This document shows, in pieces, positions 24,238 to 37,600 of a stretch of DNA of 64,000 nucleotides. Location: positions 620,001 to 684,000 of the forward strand of contig CAJFCJ010000023.1 of the NCBI GenBank assembly GCA_904063045.1, given 5' to 3'. The notes beneath the pieces are model-generated. The model was not told the DNA's origin and did no database searches. It was given only the letters and a program-made list of their open reading frames with translations. The translations under genes were made by a program, and so were the position numbers. The stretch's first letter is position 1. Each line of letters begins with the position of its first letter. The stretch comes from Dimorphilus gyrociliatus. Taxonomy: Eukaryota > Annelida > Polychaeta > Dinophilidae.

Positions 24238-25579
24238 ATGAAGAACAAATATCTAAATAGAGAATTTCAAGGAATTTCAAGAGTTCTATGTCTGGGAAGT
24301 TCTTATATAATTTTGGATACACTGCAATCAACAACAATATACGCAAGTTCATACTATAACAATGGCTCCTATCCTATATCTTTAACGTCGATAGTCGCGG
24401 TAACTGAAGGAATAAAATTGCTCATATTTCTCTTATTGACTCAGTTAAAGTTGGGTGTCGCCAACACAAAACTTGCTTGGAAATTTGCACTACCTTCGAT
24501 AATTTATGCAATTAATAATAATTTACATTATCTCGCTTTAATCTACACTACACCGCCTATTTGGACAGCTTTAATGCAACTGAGACTAATAATGACTGCT
24601 GCCGTATATAGATTTATCTTTGGAAAGAGAATATCAATTTTACAAGTGAGTAGCATTAACAGTAGTATTAGTATTAGTATTTGTACTTGTACTAGTACTA
24701 ACATAGGTATTTTTATTATTGTTACTACCACTACTACTCTACTGTTTGTTGTATGAATAGTAGTGTTAGTATCACTGGCAACAGCACAGCAGAGTTGGGT
24801 AGATATTGTTGAAATACACCTTCTTATTTCTTCATTCATTCTTTCGTTCACCTTAGGTATTTGGACTTTTTCTCCTGTTTTCCGGTGTGTTACTCTCGCT
24901 GTTCATCTCTTCCAGTGAGACATTCTCCGTTAATCATTTGAATACACCTGTCGTTATAGTTTTAGCGTTGGTTGCTTCTTTTTTATCAACCGTAGGAAGT
25001 ATATTTATGGAGGCAAGTACAATTCAATTATCACTAAATAATTTCTTTCAGCTATTGTATTTCGATAATGACTAATAGCTAAAATCTAATAAATATATTC
25101 CTTTAATCTCTTCATTCATATTCTTTTCTTTTTTGTAGTTTCTCTTCAAGAATGACAGAAGATCATTTCTAGAAATGCAACTTCAATTCTACCTATTTGG
25201 ATTTGTTATCTGCACTGTAATTTGCCTGATGACTAATCAATATAAGCCTTTTAATTGGATGATCTACAGAAAAGAAAATGAACAGTTTCTATCCGTCTTA
25301 CTTACAGTTATCATTGTAACTGGAGTTCTTTCCGGTTCGGTTATAGCTTTAGTTATGAAACAATTAGACAACGTCGTTAAAATCTATGTTCAAAACCTGG
25401 GAAATATTGCTAATTCAATTGTTTGTTTTCTAGTATTTCCCGACAGATTTACGTTGTCTGTTGAATTTTTTGTTTGTTTATTGATTATTCTTATAGGTAT
25501 TGGTCTGTTTGAGAAGCAGACTACAGTCACTAAAGCTCATAATGAACGAATAAACCTCGATTCCGAGCAAGCTATCTAA
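24238..25579 (+). CDS. SLC35A-type nucleotide-sugar transporter
   Basis: Multi-pass Golgi or ER membrane antiporter that imports nucleotide-sugars for glycosylation. Exons 24238-24645, 24857-25012 and 25139-25579 total 1005 nt (334 aa). Family hallmarks are LPSIIYAINNNLHYLAL (the 'P..Y...NN' block of helix 4), an MQLRLIMTA segment, SIFMEFLFK (equivalent to the family's G-x-Y-x-E-x-x-K) and VIALVMKQLDNVVKIYVQN (the 'KxxDNxxK' block). About nine or ten hydrophobic helices are visible. The start ATG gives a short polar N-terminus (MKNKYLNREF) before the first helix. The first intron is GT-AG. The second must begin with GC (GAG|GCAAGT) to keep the helix and frame. The substrate cannot be inferred; SLC35A4/A5-like is as likely as A1-A3. 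AATAAA at 25803-25808 is a plausible poly(A) signal. Confidence 0.86.
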
Positions 25580-27382
25580 AAACTAAATGGATAACAACTA
25601 GGTCTTTATTCATCTATTCATTCATTCGTTCAATTATTCATTCATCCATCCATCCATCCATCCATCCATCCATCCATTTATCCATCTATCCATATATCTA
25701 TCTTTTCCTAACGTTTCAATAGTTTACAATATGCAAGAAAAGAAAACAGCGTTTTTTAAATGCTTGTGCGTAAATATTGTTATAGATCTTCTGTTTATTA
25801 CAAATAAAAACGATTTTTACCACAAATTGCATGATTTCAAAAAATAATAAGGTGACCTAAGAGGCCATTTTACAGCAGTTATTTACAGAAATATGTACAA
25901 AAATTTCAACTAGGAAAAGAAAATCTTAAACAAACAAAGAAAAAACTCCGACAAACTTTGTACAGAATTCGAGAATGTGTATCTCACTACCGTAGAAAAC
26001 CCAAAATTAGTACGTTAACCATGAAAAAAATGAAAAGAAAATGTTGAAAATCAGTTTTCGCATATACGCCAGAACAGTAGATGAATGCATACACTAAAAT
26101 GTATATACGAATATATACGCATATATACATATATATATATATCTCAATAAGTATCTATATGCATAAAAAATATATAAATTTAGATATTATATATATATAT
26201 ATATATATATAAAGATGTATAATAGTCAGGTAATTATTTACACATAAGAGAATATAAATTCTATTAAAAAGAGACAAAACGAAAAGAACGTTAGAGAATG
26301 TCATGCACAAGATGGGATAAAATATAATTTGCACAAGTTAAGCGTATGCTGCCACACAAGGAGACCTTAAAATAAGGTTCCTTTAAAAATGCTTATATAA
26401 ATTGATGAAAAAGAGAAACAAGAAAAAAGAAGAAAAAACAAAACTTCAATTCAATAGCTTAAAAAAGAAAAAGCTACTTTAAAAAGGAGACAATAAAATC
26501 AGAACTACCAATAGTTAGCTAGAAGTCTACGAACTAATATACTCTCAAAGAAAAAAACTTAGAAAATCGGAAATAACTCCTTAATTAATCACATCCCTGA
26601 TTTCACAATTTTGCAACTATCCACAAATGTACTAAAAATTTCAACAAAAAAATAAACTCTTCTAAACATTACACGCGGACACAGGGAAAAAGTAAAAACA
26701 AACTGCCAACAATTGTGTCATTTTCTAGGAATGTCTACTATCATATGTATGCTATTTAACAGGAAGAAACGACTTTTTTATTCACAGGTGTAGAAGTTAG
26801 TGACATCATAGAATAAAAACATAACAATAGTTCAGTCGAACTGTGTGGCAACAGAAAATTTAAAAAAAAAGTAAAACAAAATTTATCCCATCGGGTTCAT
26901 GAGGCTCTATACTGCAGATGATTGGGTTAGCCTGCTGCGAGATTAAGCACATGTGATATTTTATATACTACACAAATTGTATATATGTATATACATATAT
27001 TTAAATATATATATATATATAGATATATAAGTAAATAACATATATATATAAATATATATATATATATAAATAGATACATGTAAATATATATATACAATTT
27101 CGAACTTTATATAAATGTATATAAATATATATATAAAAATATACATATATAAATATACATCTGTACACTTTCGCTCACGCACGCCTACACACAAAGCACT
27201 CACTTCCACTAAAAATTGAAAGTGACCATTTATATATATATATATATTTATATGTAAATATTTTTTCTCTATATCTTTAATGAATATATATATATTAATA
27301 TATATTCTCATTATATACACATATGTATATGTTTCTTACTTACATATACATACATAGAAGAATGAATATACACCAACAAACT
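25580..27382. other. Convergent 3' region of SLC35 and KMT2E
   Basis: No coding region is recognised. It contains (ATCC)n at about 25640-25680, the SLC35 poly(A) signal and many (TA)n tracts between 26095 and 27330. The minus-strand frame over the TA tracts is Tyr/Ile repeat. Much of it may be the 3' UTR of the minus-strand KMT2E gene. Confidence 0.5.
26990..27310. repeat. TA-rich low-complexity block
   Basis: Several (TA)n runs with interspersed AAATA units, just 3' of the KMT2E stop codon. Confidence 0.75.
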
Positions 27383-30300
27383 TCATCGAGTCGTTGTTCT
27401 CACACGATGAGAATAGCCCCTTGAAGAAGAATATTTTCCTGATCCTGTTCCATGATGCTGCGCATGATGTCCATAATAACTCACTTGCCCTCTATGTGAG
27501 TTATGATCGCTTCCACCTCGTTGTCTATAAGAATTTTGGTGGTGGTGTTGCTGATGGTAATTAGTTATATCGAGTCTATGGTGGGTATCAAATCTGGGTG
27601 AAGGCCGCCTATGATCATGATGTGATCTCGAGCGGCTAAAATGCTGGCGGTGATTTTGTTGATCAAAACCCAATGAACTATTTTGTGGAGCTGGGTAATA
27701 ATGGGCTCGCTGTTGTCGAACATCATGCGCCAATGCAGGATTAGATTGTTGTTTTTTATCAACAGATCTTTGATTTGTGCTCTCCTCATCTGCAATGTAA
27801 AAAAAAATTTTTGTTAACCGAATTAAAATCATATTGATAGATATTTACCGTCAGCTTCTACGTCAACACCGAAGCACTTTTTTAATCTTTCGTTTAAAGA
27901 TAATTGGGTACTATCTGGCTTTGAAAACATTGGTAAGGGCTCCAGTGTCACCTCTTTTCGCCTTGGGGGAGGTGGAGGAGGTGGAGTGTCTTCTTCCATG
28001 TTGAACAATATAGGGGGCGGAGGTAAGCTGGAAGATGGCGACTTCGTTGAGCTGTCTTCAGCTGCTGTTTTCTTTCTCTCTTGTGTGTCACTTTTTAAAG
28101 CAATACCTTGTTGCTTTTTTCTTGTTTTATAAGCTTCTAGTGAAAGAGTTCGTTTACCCTCGGACCTGCTATTGGATAATGATATCGTGTAAAAGATATG
28201 TTTTATTTTGAATACATTTTAAAAATGCAATATAAAATCCTAATTGCATTTAAGACTATACACTTTTTTCAATTACCTGGTTCGTTCAGGTTCCGAATTA
28301 GGTCTCTCTGGGGTATTACCTTCAGGTGGTGTTTCTCGCTCGTCAAGGGTTGGTGTCGACGGAGTTTCGTCAAAAGTACTACCTCCGCCACCAAACTTTG
28401 AGGTTAGAAAACTTAAATGTGCATCATTTACATTTGGTCTAGCAGGAGAGCGTTTTAAAGGTGATCTTGAATTATCGTCACTCTCAGTTTCATCTCTCTC
28501 CTCTGTTCTATCACCACCACCACCCTCATCATCTCCATCATTTCCAGTTTCGCCTATTACTTCAGCTGGAGTTAGAAGCGTTGGAGGACTTAGAGGTACT
28601 TCAGCAGATTGTTTCGAAGTGGAATTTTGAGCCGGTGCATCAGATTCTTCCAATGGGAAACGACGCTTTTTCAAAGGGCCTAAACGCTCGGAAGAAGAAA
28701 GTATCGGCTGAGGAGAGGAAGGTCTACTCGTTTGAACTGCACTGTCACTTCCCGGTGAACTGCAATTTTCATTCATAGCTTGTTTCAACCATCTCTGCAA
28801 AAATTGACATTTGAGTTGTGTAAATGAAATTGTAATTTACTCAAAAATATATCTAAGAGTTGTCTTTTTACCTTTTTGCTGGCTCCAGCTCCATACTGAT
28901 CAGGACTGATATTAGTTGGAGAGGAGGCTCTTCTCACTCTGGTCAAGTTGCTTTCTTCGTTCTTTTTTTCTTGTAGCCACTCGTTCATAATGTGCTTCCT
29001 TCTCGAAAAGCAAAATGATGAATTCCCTACTGGCTCAGAGGATGCAGGCGTAACGGGCGCGCTTGTTTGACATTCATCAGTTGTAGCGCCATCTGCCGAT
29101 TGATCTACTGAACTTTGGCTATTCTTTCTTGATTGATGACGTCCGCCCTGGCCACCCCTCTTTCTTTTTCTTCCTCTTGTCGAATATTCCCGCGGTTTCT
29201 GCTATATAACAAAGTAAGTATAATTAACTAACCTTAAATAATTACAAGAATTACTATCTCAAAAAAATATAGACCTATTCATTTATTAAACCTTCTCTAG
29301 ATAAAGCTTATCATTATTTAAAAAAATATTAATATATATAAATTCCTGTTAGAGAATCACTAATTTTCCACGGCACATGAAAATTTCAATGTTTTAGCAC
29401 TTCTCGTTAAAATTAATTCAATAACTATATAATCCTTTTCTGAAGGGAACTTTTTTTAATGACTGACCTCGTCTTCTCCTGATGTAAATCTTGCTGTTCT
29501 CTTCTGACGTCCTTCTTTTTTCCGAGCATCTCTTTTTTCATTCATTTGAATCAAATGAACGTATTGCTGAATTTTTCGTTCTTCTCTTGTTAACTTTTTC
29601 GGTTCAGGAGATGCATCGAGTTCTTCATCACTATCATCTTCTTCGGCAGTTTGATCTTTTTGTGGTGAAATCGGTGGAGTTTTCTTAGAAAAATTTGCGC
29701 TGCCCGCTGATGAGTTCCTTCTTCTTACCACTTCAGGTTGACCATTCGTCACAATTTGGTTTTTTGAATGTCTTTTCTTTCTCTGTGGTGGGGTCTTCGG
29801 TATATGTTCAGGAATTTCAGGTTCTTCGATTTTTTCTTCTAATTTTTTAATTTCTTCTGGAAGTGTTTCTTCAATTGGAAGCTCTTCTTCCTCAGAAATT
29901 TCTTCTTCGCGTTCCTCTTTTTCTTCCTCTTCGTCTTTTTCCTCCTCTTTGGAATTTTTTCTTCTCATAAAACGTTCAATTGGACAGTTGTACTTTCCGC
30001 AAGCACAATGAGTGTAGAATGGTACCGATTTATAATCGTAATCGAAAGGTATACTAATTTCGATGCCTTTTGAAATGCTCTGCGAAGCGACGACAAACAT
30101 TTGCAGGTTATCATCTTTGAAGAAATGCCGAAGCTATTGAAAAACAAGTTTTTTTAATTAGATTAGAATTTAGATTTATACATAAATCTCAATAATTATA
30201 AATAAAATTATACATCTTTTATATTATACGAAACAAAAATGATACTTACTTCAGCGTTTGGTGTGCAAGACCGTCTAACATATCTAGCAATATTATCACA

Positions 30301-31434
30301 CCCTTCGCTTAAATCAGCAAACAAAACGATACTGTTGTCAAGTTCGGGACTGGAGTAAATGACCAACCGAGATAAAAATAATTCGTCTCTCATTATGTCC
30401 ATTAATTCTGTTCTCGAGCATTCTCGAACATTTCCTATGTATTCTAATATTGTTGTCCCGCTTCGAATATCCTCACTAGCCTCAACGTGTTTTGTTCCAG
30501 GCATAATTTCCATCACTTCGCACATTCGTGGAGGAACTTCAATACTCATTATATTGAAGTTGTCCGATTTTCTCCGCCGAAATCGTCTTGGTTTTATGAG
30601 CTTGTTAGTTGTCCTTGCACCCCGTCCACTTGGGCGACCTCTGCCAGCAATACGACCACGACCCCTACCTTCACCTTTTCGAAAAATATCAATTATATTT
30701 TAAATATTTTTTATTTATATAAATATGTTTATTTATTAAAAAAGCTTGCTTACTTTTGAATAGATCCGTTCTCGTTTTCATATATATATGTTGTTGCTTT
30801 TTAGCAAAACTGGTATCAACTTCTCGAGGATCACATCCTTCACATAAGTAGCACTCAGGTACATTGTCTGGAAATATACCGAAACACCTGCAATGCTGCC
30901 AAACTCTACATCTATCGCATTGAATCATAAATCCATCGTCATGTTGTAAGCCACATATACATCTCGTAACTTCACCACCATAATCAGACACGTCGCTTAG
31001 GGTCTCCTCTCTACCGATATCTCCATTTAAAGAAGCCGAATCTTCTAATCGTAAGTCAACTGTTTCTTGGGCGTCATCTGTATCTTCGTCTTGCTGATGA
31101 CCATTGATTCTTGGACTTTTTGGAGGCGGCGCAACATAATTATGATCTCTTGGCTTTAGACCTAAATTATAAAAGTAGAGTTTATAGTGATCGACGATTC
31201 GATTGGATATTTTACAGAGAGCATACCTAAGATCGTAGGGACACCTAAGAGCTTGGTGTTTGAAGATGGTGATGGTCGGGCACAATAGTTGTGGTCTGGA
31301 TGGGGCAGGAAGGAATCAACATCAGGTATAGGGTTCTTCTGAACTAAATCAACTGCTTTGAAAAGCACATCCAGGTTGTCTGTTTGACCAGTTGAGCCAT
31401 TGTTCGTGTCGCCATTTATTGACGATGACAACAT
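27383..31434 (-). CDS. KMT2E: KMT2E/MLL5-like PHD-SET protein
   Basis: Nuclear chromatin regulator of the SET3/UpSET/MLL5 family. Eight exons (minus strand, 5' to 3'): 31227-31434, 30754-31161, 30250-30674, 29468-30133, 28872-29201, 28277-28794, 27849-28168 and 27383-27789; 3282 nt, 1093 aa. All junctions are in frame. Residues 1-130 contain two DHNY motifs. The PHD finger (about 134-179) reads VTRCICGLQHDDGFMIQCD...VWQHCRC. The SET region (about 245-400) includes RYVRRSCTPNAE, GIEISIPFDYDY and a CACGKYNC tail. As in MLL5, the classic NHSxxPN of active SET enzymes is replaced by RRSCTPN, so methyltransferase activity is doubtful. Further conserved blocks are LTREERKIQQYV, NEWLQEK, RWLKQAM, PLKKRRF and LSLEAYKTRKKQQG. 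An acceptor just before the ATG shows that the 5' UTR is spliced. The last exon is rich in His, Gln and Arg. Confidence 0.96.
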
Positions 31435-34400
31435 TCCGCATTATGTAGACAAAATACCTAAAATATATTATTTTCAAATATTAATTATCTATACATTTTA
31501 GTAAAAAAACAAACGAAGAAAAAAGATATATAGGGCTAAAGCGAATTATTAAATATATAAATGATACATTCCCAGAAACATTAATGACAAAAATAAATTA
31601 CTTTGCCATAAACAATGGAGTCAATAAGTGAATTTCGATTATTCCATCGTCTAGTTACTTTCGAGAAATAAAACCTATATTGAATGTAAAATAAAGAAGG
31701 GAGGATCTGCCTATTTAATAATTCACCTACACTGTTGAGATTACATTGACACCCATATGAATTTATTACTTTCCTCGTGTTGTTAATTTAAGTTTGCAAT
31801 TATCTGGATAAATGTTAGGAACGCTAAAAAGGTTATATAAATTTTTCTTACATAAGAAGTCTTCAGATGTGATATATAAAATGAACTATAAATACAGTAA
31901 GAGACTACGCATGGCGGATAATGCGATCAATATTACTTTGTTCTTGTCTCCAGTTCTAACAATAAGTACAGGTTCAATAAAGGTATTACCTGTAAATGAT
32001 AAATTTTTACTAATCCTTAAAATTAACAAAAACCAGTGTAAATTGTTATGTAAAAATTGGCACAGATGATCTTATCGTGCATATATTGTGTGTGTGTGTG
32101 TGTAGGTAGTTCTTTCAACACGATTTAATCGAGATTAGCTTACCTTGCGAAATAGCTTATTTTTCTTCTTTCCAACAAGTACTCGTAAAATGAATATTCT
32201 GTGAAAAGACAAATGTTACAATATTTTGCATAAATAGAATAATACAATATATAATAGAAAAACTTTCATGATTATAAACAAGCTGCATTTTCTTTCTCAA
32301 TATAAATGTGGCCTAAATATTTCATAAAACAGTTAAGTAGAGTAAATTCTATAGTAAGCAATATTTAGGGCTAAAGTAAAGTATGTTCGACTTTGTAAAC
32401 AAAACAAAATATCGATTACTGCTTCTACGAATATTTCTATAGGAAAGAGAGCGAGAGCGAGAGAATGAAATTTTAAAGCAATTATACTGTTTTTTACACT
32501 GGACGATGATTTTAATTCTATCAGGATAATGTTTGCATTATCAATTTCTAGTTTTATATACTGTATACATAAAAAAATACTACATAGATAGTTTCTACCT
32601 TAAAGTAGTAAGTATAACAGATGTGGCAGATTAATAAAATGAATATTTTACTTTATATAAAGCAAAATCGTTAGCCTTTTCAAATTCGAAATTTATTAAT
32701 TATTATAATTTTTTTAAAAATAAAAACACTAAATAAGGAGATTGTTAATAGATAGGTAGTTAGTTAAAACAGAAAGAATAGAGGAAGAAAGAACGAAGGA
32801 GGGCAAGAAAGAATGAATGGTCTTTCTATACTTACTATAATACTAACAATAATAATAATAATTTCAAATAATAAGTAAAAATACAAAGGAATATTAGGGA
32901 GCTTTTTATCAATTAATTATAGAAAAGTAAAAAAAAAAACTTTCTATAGATAAGTAAAAAAAAGCAGGAAAAAAAGAACGAACAAGTTGATGTAGAGAAA
33001 TATACAAAAAGAAATATGTATTTAATATTTGTTAGAAAGTAACATAATAAGACAAAAAACAATCTCTTTACATATTACTTCTCAGACGATACAAAAGCTT
33101 TGGAATTTTCCAATCGTATATTCTTGGTAATCTCAATTGTTTTTCAACATAATTTCTATACTTACTAACTAAACAAATGAGATTTTATAATATAACTGTT
33201 AAGTATAATATAATAATGGCGGCAAGTACCTTTTATCTAATTTATATATTCCCAAATTGTTCAAAATTTTAAAAAAAAATGACGTCGTAAAAACCCTAAT
33301 AAATAATCTAATAGAATATTGAAATAAACTAACCTGAACTTGTCAGTATCCAGGCAAAATTTAAGAGAACGTCACAGGTCAAAACGGAATTTCAGAGCAC
33401 GCTGAAATTTCCGTGAATTTTAGCACAATTTCGCTTTAATATTCACGTTTCCACGCCGACAAAAAGAATTAATGCTTTAAGATCGACGTAATTTGACATT
33501 TTTTTTCAAAATTCGCTGAATGACACGTGAAAAATTCGATGAAAATTATAAGTTGTACAAGAAATATGGCTACTGTTATTAAATGGGAAATAACAAACAT
33601 GGCGGACGAGATTTTATAAACGAGATTGACGCCTTGGCTACGAAAATAGTTTTTGCACTGATTCCATAAAAAACAGCGGGAAATGTAAAATAGATTTGTA
33701 ATTGACTTTGGCTTTTCATATATTAATATCATGGAAAAGAGAAGGTTTATTAATTAAATAGAACGATTCAAGAGAAATAGTCAGGCATCAATTGATAGAT
33801 TAAGAATCCGACAAATCAATATTCTAAAATAAGAGAAACTTAGCATTTAGCAAAGCTAAGCATATTATAAATTCAATATAATTCATTCTACTAATATATT
33901 AATAGATTAGTGAAATTTTTTAGTATGTTAGTTATTTTTAATGAAATACAAGAAATAAAAGAATGTATTAATGAAAAGATCATATATTATTTCGGAAAGA
34001 GAAAGAAGAGGTTATTTATTCCTTAATCTTGTTAATAAATAAGAATTTTACAATAGATTTACATTTCTTATTTATAATTTTGTTTAAAATATTATATCAT
34101 TTGGTTAAATTGCTTTTTTATTATCATTACTGTCGCGTTAAACATTCCCTACTCTTTTAAAATTACTTTTTGTTGATACACTATTTTATGTTATATTTTT
34201 TCAATTAATAACATTTGTCCGGGGGGTTTTGTTGTTCAAAGGGTTGAAAGATTTGCTTGCTAGGGCCTTTTTCGCCTATGAATGAAACTTTCTTAAGAAA
34301 TATTTATTGAATAGAATTCTGTAAAACGACCTCTCCTTGTTATTCATCATCCGATAGGTGGCTCTTTTTAATTTATGATAATAAAACGAGAAAATCCGAG

Positions 34401-34625
34401 ATCGAGAATTTTACCTAATATTTTCACTTTTTAACTGGGCCTGGTTAAAGGAAATTTAAATTACAACTTTGTTTATTGGACCATTGAAAAATTTTGAAAT
34501 ACGAAGTTTGTGTGGGCGTTGCGCATGCGTCAGAAATGAAGATGACAACTCTGCAACACTAGACTGGAATTAATATTTAGAAAGCATCTAAAATTTCGAC
34601 ATTTCTCGATCTTTGAACGAAAAGT
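31435..34625. other. Divergent intergenic region KMT2E-CAPS
   Basis: No coding region is recognised. Minus-strand splice signals suggest non-coding 5' exons of KMT2E: an acceptor ending at about 31458, a donor CGCAAG|GTAAGC near 32153 and a donor TTCAG|GTTAGT near 33332. The sequence around 33380-33660 contains ATGGCGGACG and is a candidate KMT2E promoter. The right end holds the CAPS promoter. Confidence 0.4.
34510..34540 (+). promoter_or_regulatory. NRF1-like site upstream of CAPS
   Basis: GCGTTGCGCATGCGTCAG, about 100 nt before the CAPS ATG, matches the palindromic NRF1 consensus GCGCATGCGC except for the last base. In an otherwise AT-rich region this is a plausible proximal promoter element. 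Confidence 0.45.
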
Positions 34626-37600
34626 ATGTTGGAACCTAGCTCTAGTGAGGAGGATAATCCCGATGTGCAAGATGAAGAAGAAATTGAACAGAAACCCAGT
34701 TCAGGCATCCCAGGGACGACAAACGTTGATTCCATTAGTCAATCTGGTCACGCTCAACAATTCGATCGATGTTTTTTAGCAAATCGAGGTAGATATGAGA
34801 GTTAATTTTTAACTAAATGTTTACGAACGAATAAATTAAATTATCTGGTTTAATAATAATCTCTTTCCCGGGGGAAGTTCTATCTCTTTGATACAATTGA
34901 ACCAATTGTTGACAAATAAATTTTCAAAACCACTTGATGACAACAAAAATATTGTATTGCTGCTTCTTTTTTGAAAACCAAAATTTTGTAAATAGCTAGT
35001 CGTCTGCTTCAGAATTTGATCTATCATCCTGAAATTTATTATAATTAAGTATAAAATGTAGAGTAGGATATTTAGTAATATCCGTGTCGTACTGATCAAG
35101 TACTAGTTAATATCTAACATTTGGAAAGATTAAAGCGTACGTAAATATAACGTCAATGGAAAATCTTTAAAGATTCACACAGCTGCTGTAATATGAATGA
35201 ATTAATTGATAGACAACAGAAATGTACTCATTAAACCGAAACAACAACAACGATTTATTCTTCTACTTCCATGTGGCGTTTATATAAAATATGTTAACAG
35301 TGCAAATAAATAAATAAAAAATCCTTATATTAATTTATATTTTGTGCAGATAAATAGAAAGATAGGAACGTTACTTGAATTGTTTTAGTGAGGAGAGAGA
35401 GAGAGAGAGACGGGAGGAAGTAACTAGATGGTTATATATATATATATATATATATTAGTATATATAAACTATGTGTGTTTGTTTAGAGAAACATAGTGAT
35501 GGATAGAATACCTCATTAATACAGTTTATACAAGTATTACTTAAAAGTTAATTGATTATTTATTAATAAATTAACTCCTCTTCTCTTATTCTAGTTTTGT
35601 TGATCACAAATTGAAATTGTATGTCGTGTTCTAATAATTAAAATGATCTCAAGATGAAAAGGTGAATTACTTATTAGTGAGAAAAGAAGCACTCTTCTCG
35701 TCACTGCCTTTTTAATCAGTTAAAGATTATTTATTTTATTGTTTAACATAAGAAATAATATCTCATTCTTGGAAAAATTATATTAATTCTCTATTAGAAA
35801 TATCTTTAATTTTCCAACTATTTACTCTTTTAGCTTCTGTTTGATTCGTTTATGTTATATAATTATTTATTATTTATTTATCCTACTACTGCATTAGCCA
35901 TTGCGGGAAAATAATCGCTATGACATTTTTTCACTGTGAAATAATTGTTTCCAACGGATATTTTACAAAATACTTGGCTAATTAATTGTTCAATAATTTC
36001 AGGCTTCATTAATTATTCACTTTTAATCAGTGTTAGTCCTATAAGTTTGTAATGTTTTTTGTTTTTTTATCTATGATGATAAGTGCTCTCTTTAAGCCAT
36101 TTGTTTCAGTTTCTTCCCTCTCTCTTCAGTTTTCTATATTTTTTATTTATATTAGTTAAGTTGTAAGATACTTGAAAAAATCACTATAACAATAATATTA
36201 GAGCCTTTTTAATATATTTATTATAAAGAAAACTAGCAAACAAACACACACTCACTCACACGCATGAGCAAAAATAGAAAAAGAGCTTTTTTCTTTCGTG
36301 CGTTCCATCTCTTTTCTTTCGTTCTTTCTTTCTATCTCTCTCTCACTCTCTCTCTCTTTCTCTCTCCTCTACCTTTTTTATATTACTATTAAATTAATAT
36401 TGCCTATAAGAGACTTAAAGCGGAAGTAAAAAGTGTCAAATTCAAGGTAATCAAATTTAGAGACATTGCTTTGAATAGAGGTGATACAAGATATGCTTGT
36501 TTTTGACGCCAGTATTCATTACTCTCTGGCTTTTACGCTTGTCTCTCTCTCTCATTGTCTTTTTTATTCTCCGTCTACAATGATTTTTATATTTATATAA
36601 TGTTCTTATTCAATAATTTAACGATTACCGATAATAATGATAATAATAAAACATCCATCTTTAGCTTTGTACAGAAAAAAAACTTATCTAATTCTTTTTC
36701 AGGTTCTCCAAAATATAATAGGAGACCCAGACCTGAAGCAGATTCGGCTCCGTCGCCTAGATTTGATAGAAAATCTGAACCAAGCTATAGAAGGCCCGCG
36801 TCGGGGTCGAGCTCGTCTCAAAGGGCCCCTTCGCCGAGTCCCTCGCTTGTCTCCGAAAGAGAAGAGGCCGCCGAAGAGCAAAGGCAAAAGGAGGAGGAGA
36901 ATAGGCGTCGAAAAATGCAGCTTTACGTTTTTGTTCTAAGGTGCATTGCCTACCCATTTAATGCAAAACAACCTACCGATATGGCTAGACGTCAGTTAAA
37001 AGTCAACAAGGAACAACTTAAGGTCATCAAAGAGAGATTTAACGCCTTTTTAAATTCGGAAACCAAAGTCTCAACTGATGCTGCTCTTCAGAATGCTATT
37101 AAGAATTACACCGAAGTATTTCTGAAATCTGATAGGCTAGCCTGTATGGTAGATGGAGGAGGATGTAGTTCTAATGATTTTAGAGAAGTTTTTCGGCAAA
37201 GTATCGAAAGAAGACTTAGAAATATGCCGGATTTGGAAGGATTACCTAAAGAAACTGTTATTGCTAACTGGATGAGTAAATTCGATCAGATTTACAGAGG
37301 AGAGGAAGATCAAAGAAAACAATCTAGATATTCCAATAACTCGGAAGTAATTATGGCAAAGGAACAGCTTTACGACATGTTTCAAAGGATATTGGACATA
37401 AAAAAATATGAACATCAAATTTTACACAATGATATGCAGGTTAGTGACATTTTTACTATCGGACTTTGCCTTCTTTTATATTTGCTAAATCAAATGTAAT
37501 AAGCAAAAAAATAAGGTAATATTTATATCTTGCAAACAAGCTTTATGCGGTGTGATTTCTCTCCAACCATATTTTAGTTGTGGAGGCAATTTCTAAGCGT

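Noticed and set aside
28244-28630. Plus-strand frames of 67-128 codons opposite KMT2E
   Set aside because: They are antisense shadows of a KMT2E exon that is supported by homology and splice sites.
29456-29467. Read-through end of KMT2E exon 4 (Val-Ser-His-stop)
   Set aside because: The GAG|GTCAGT donor at 29468 restores a long conserved protein, so the stop is intronic.
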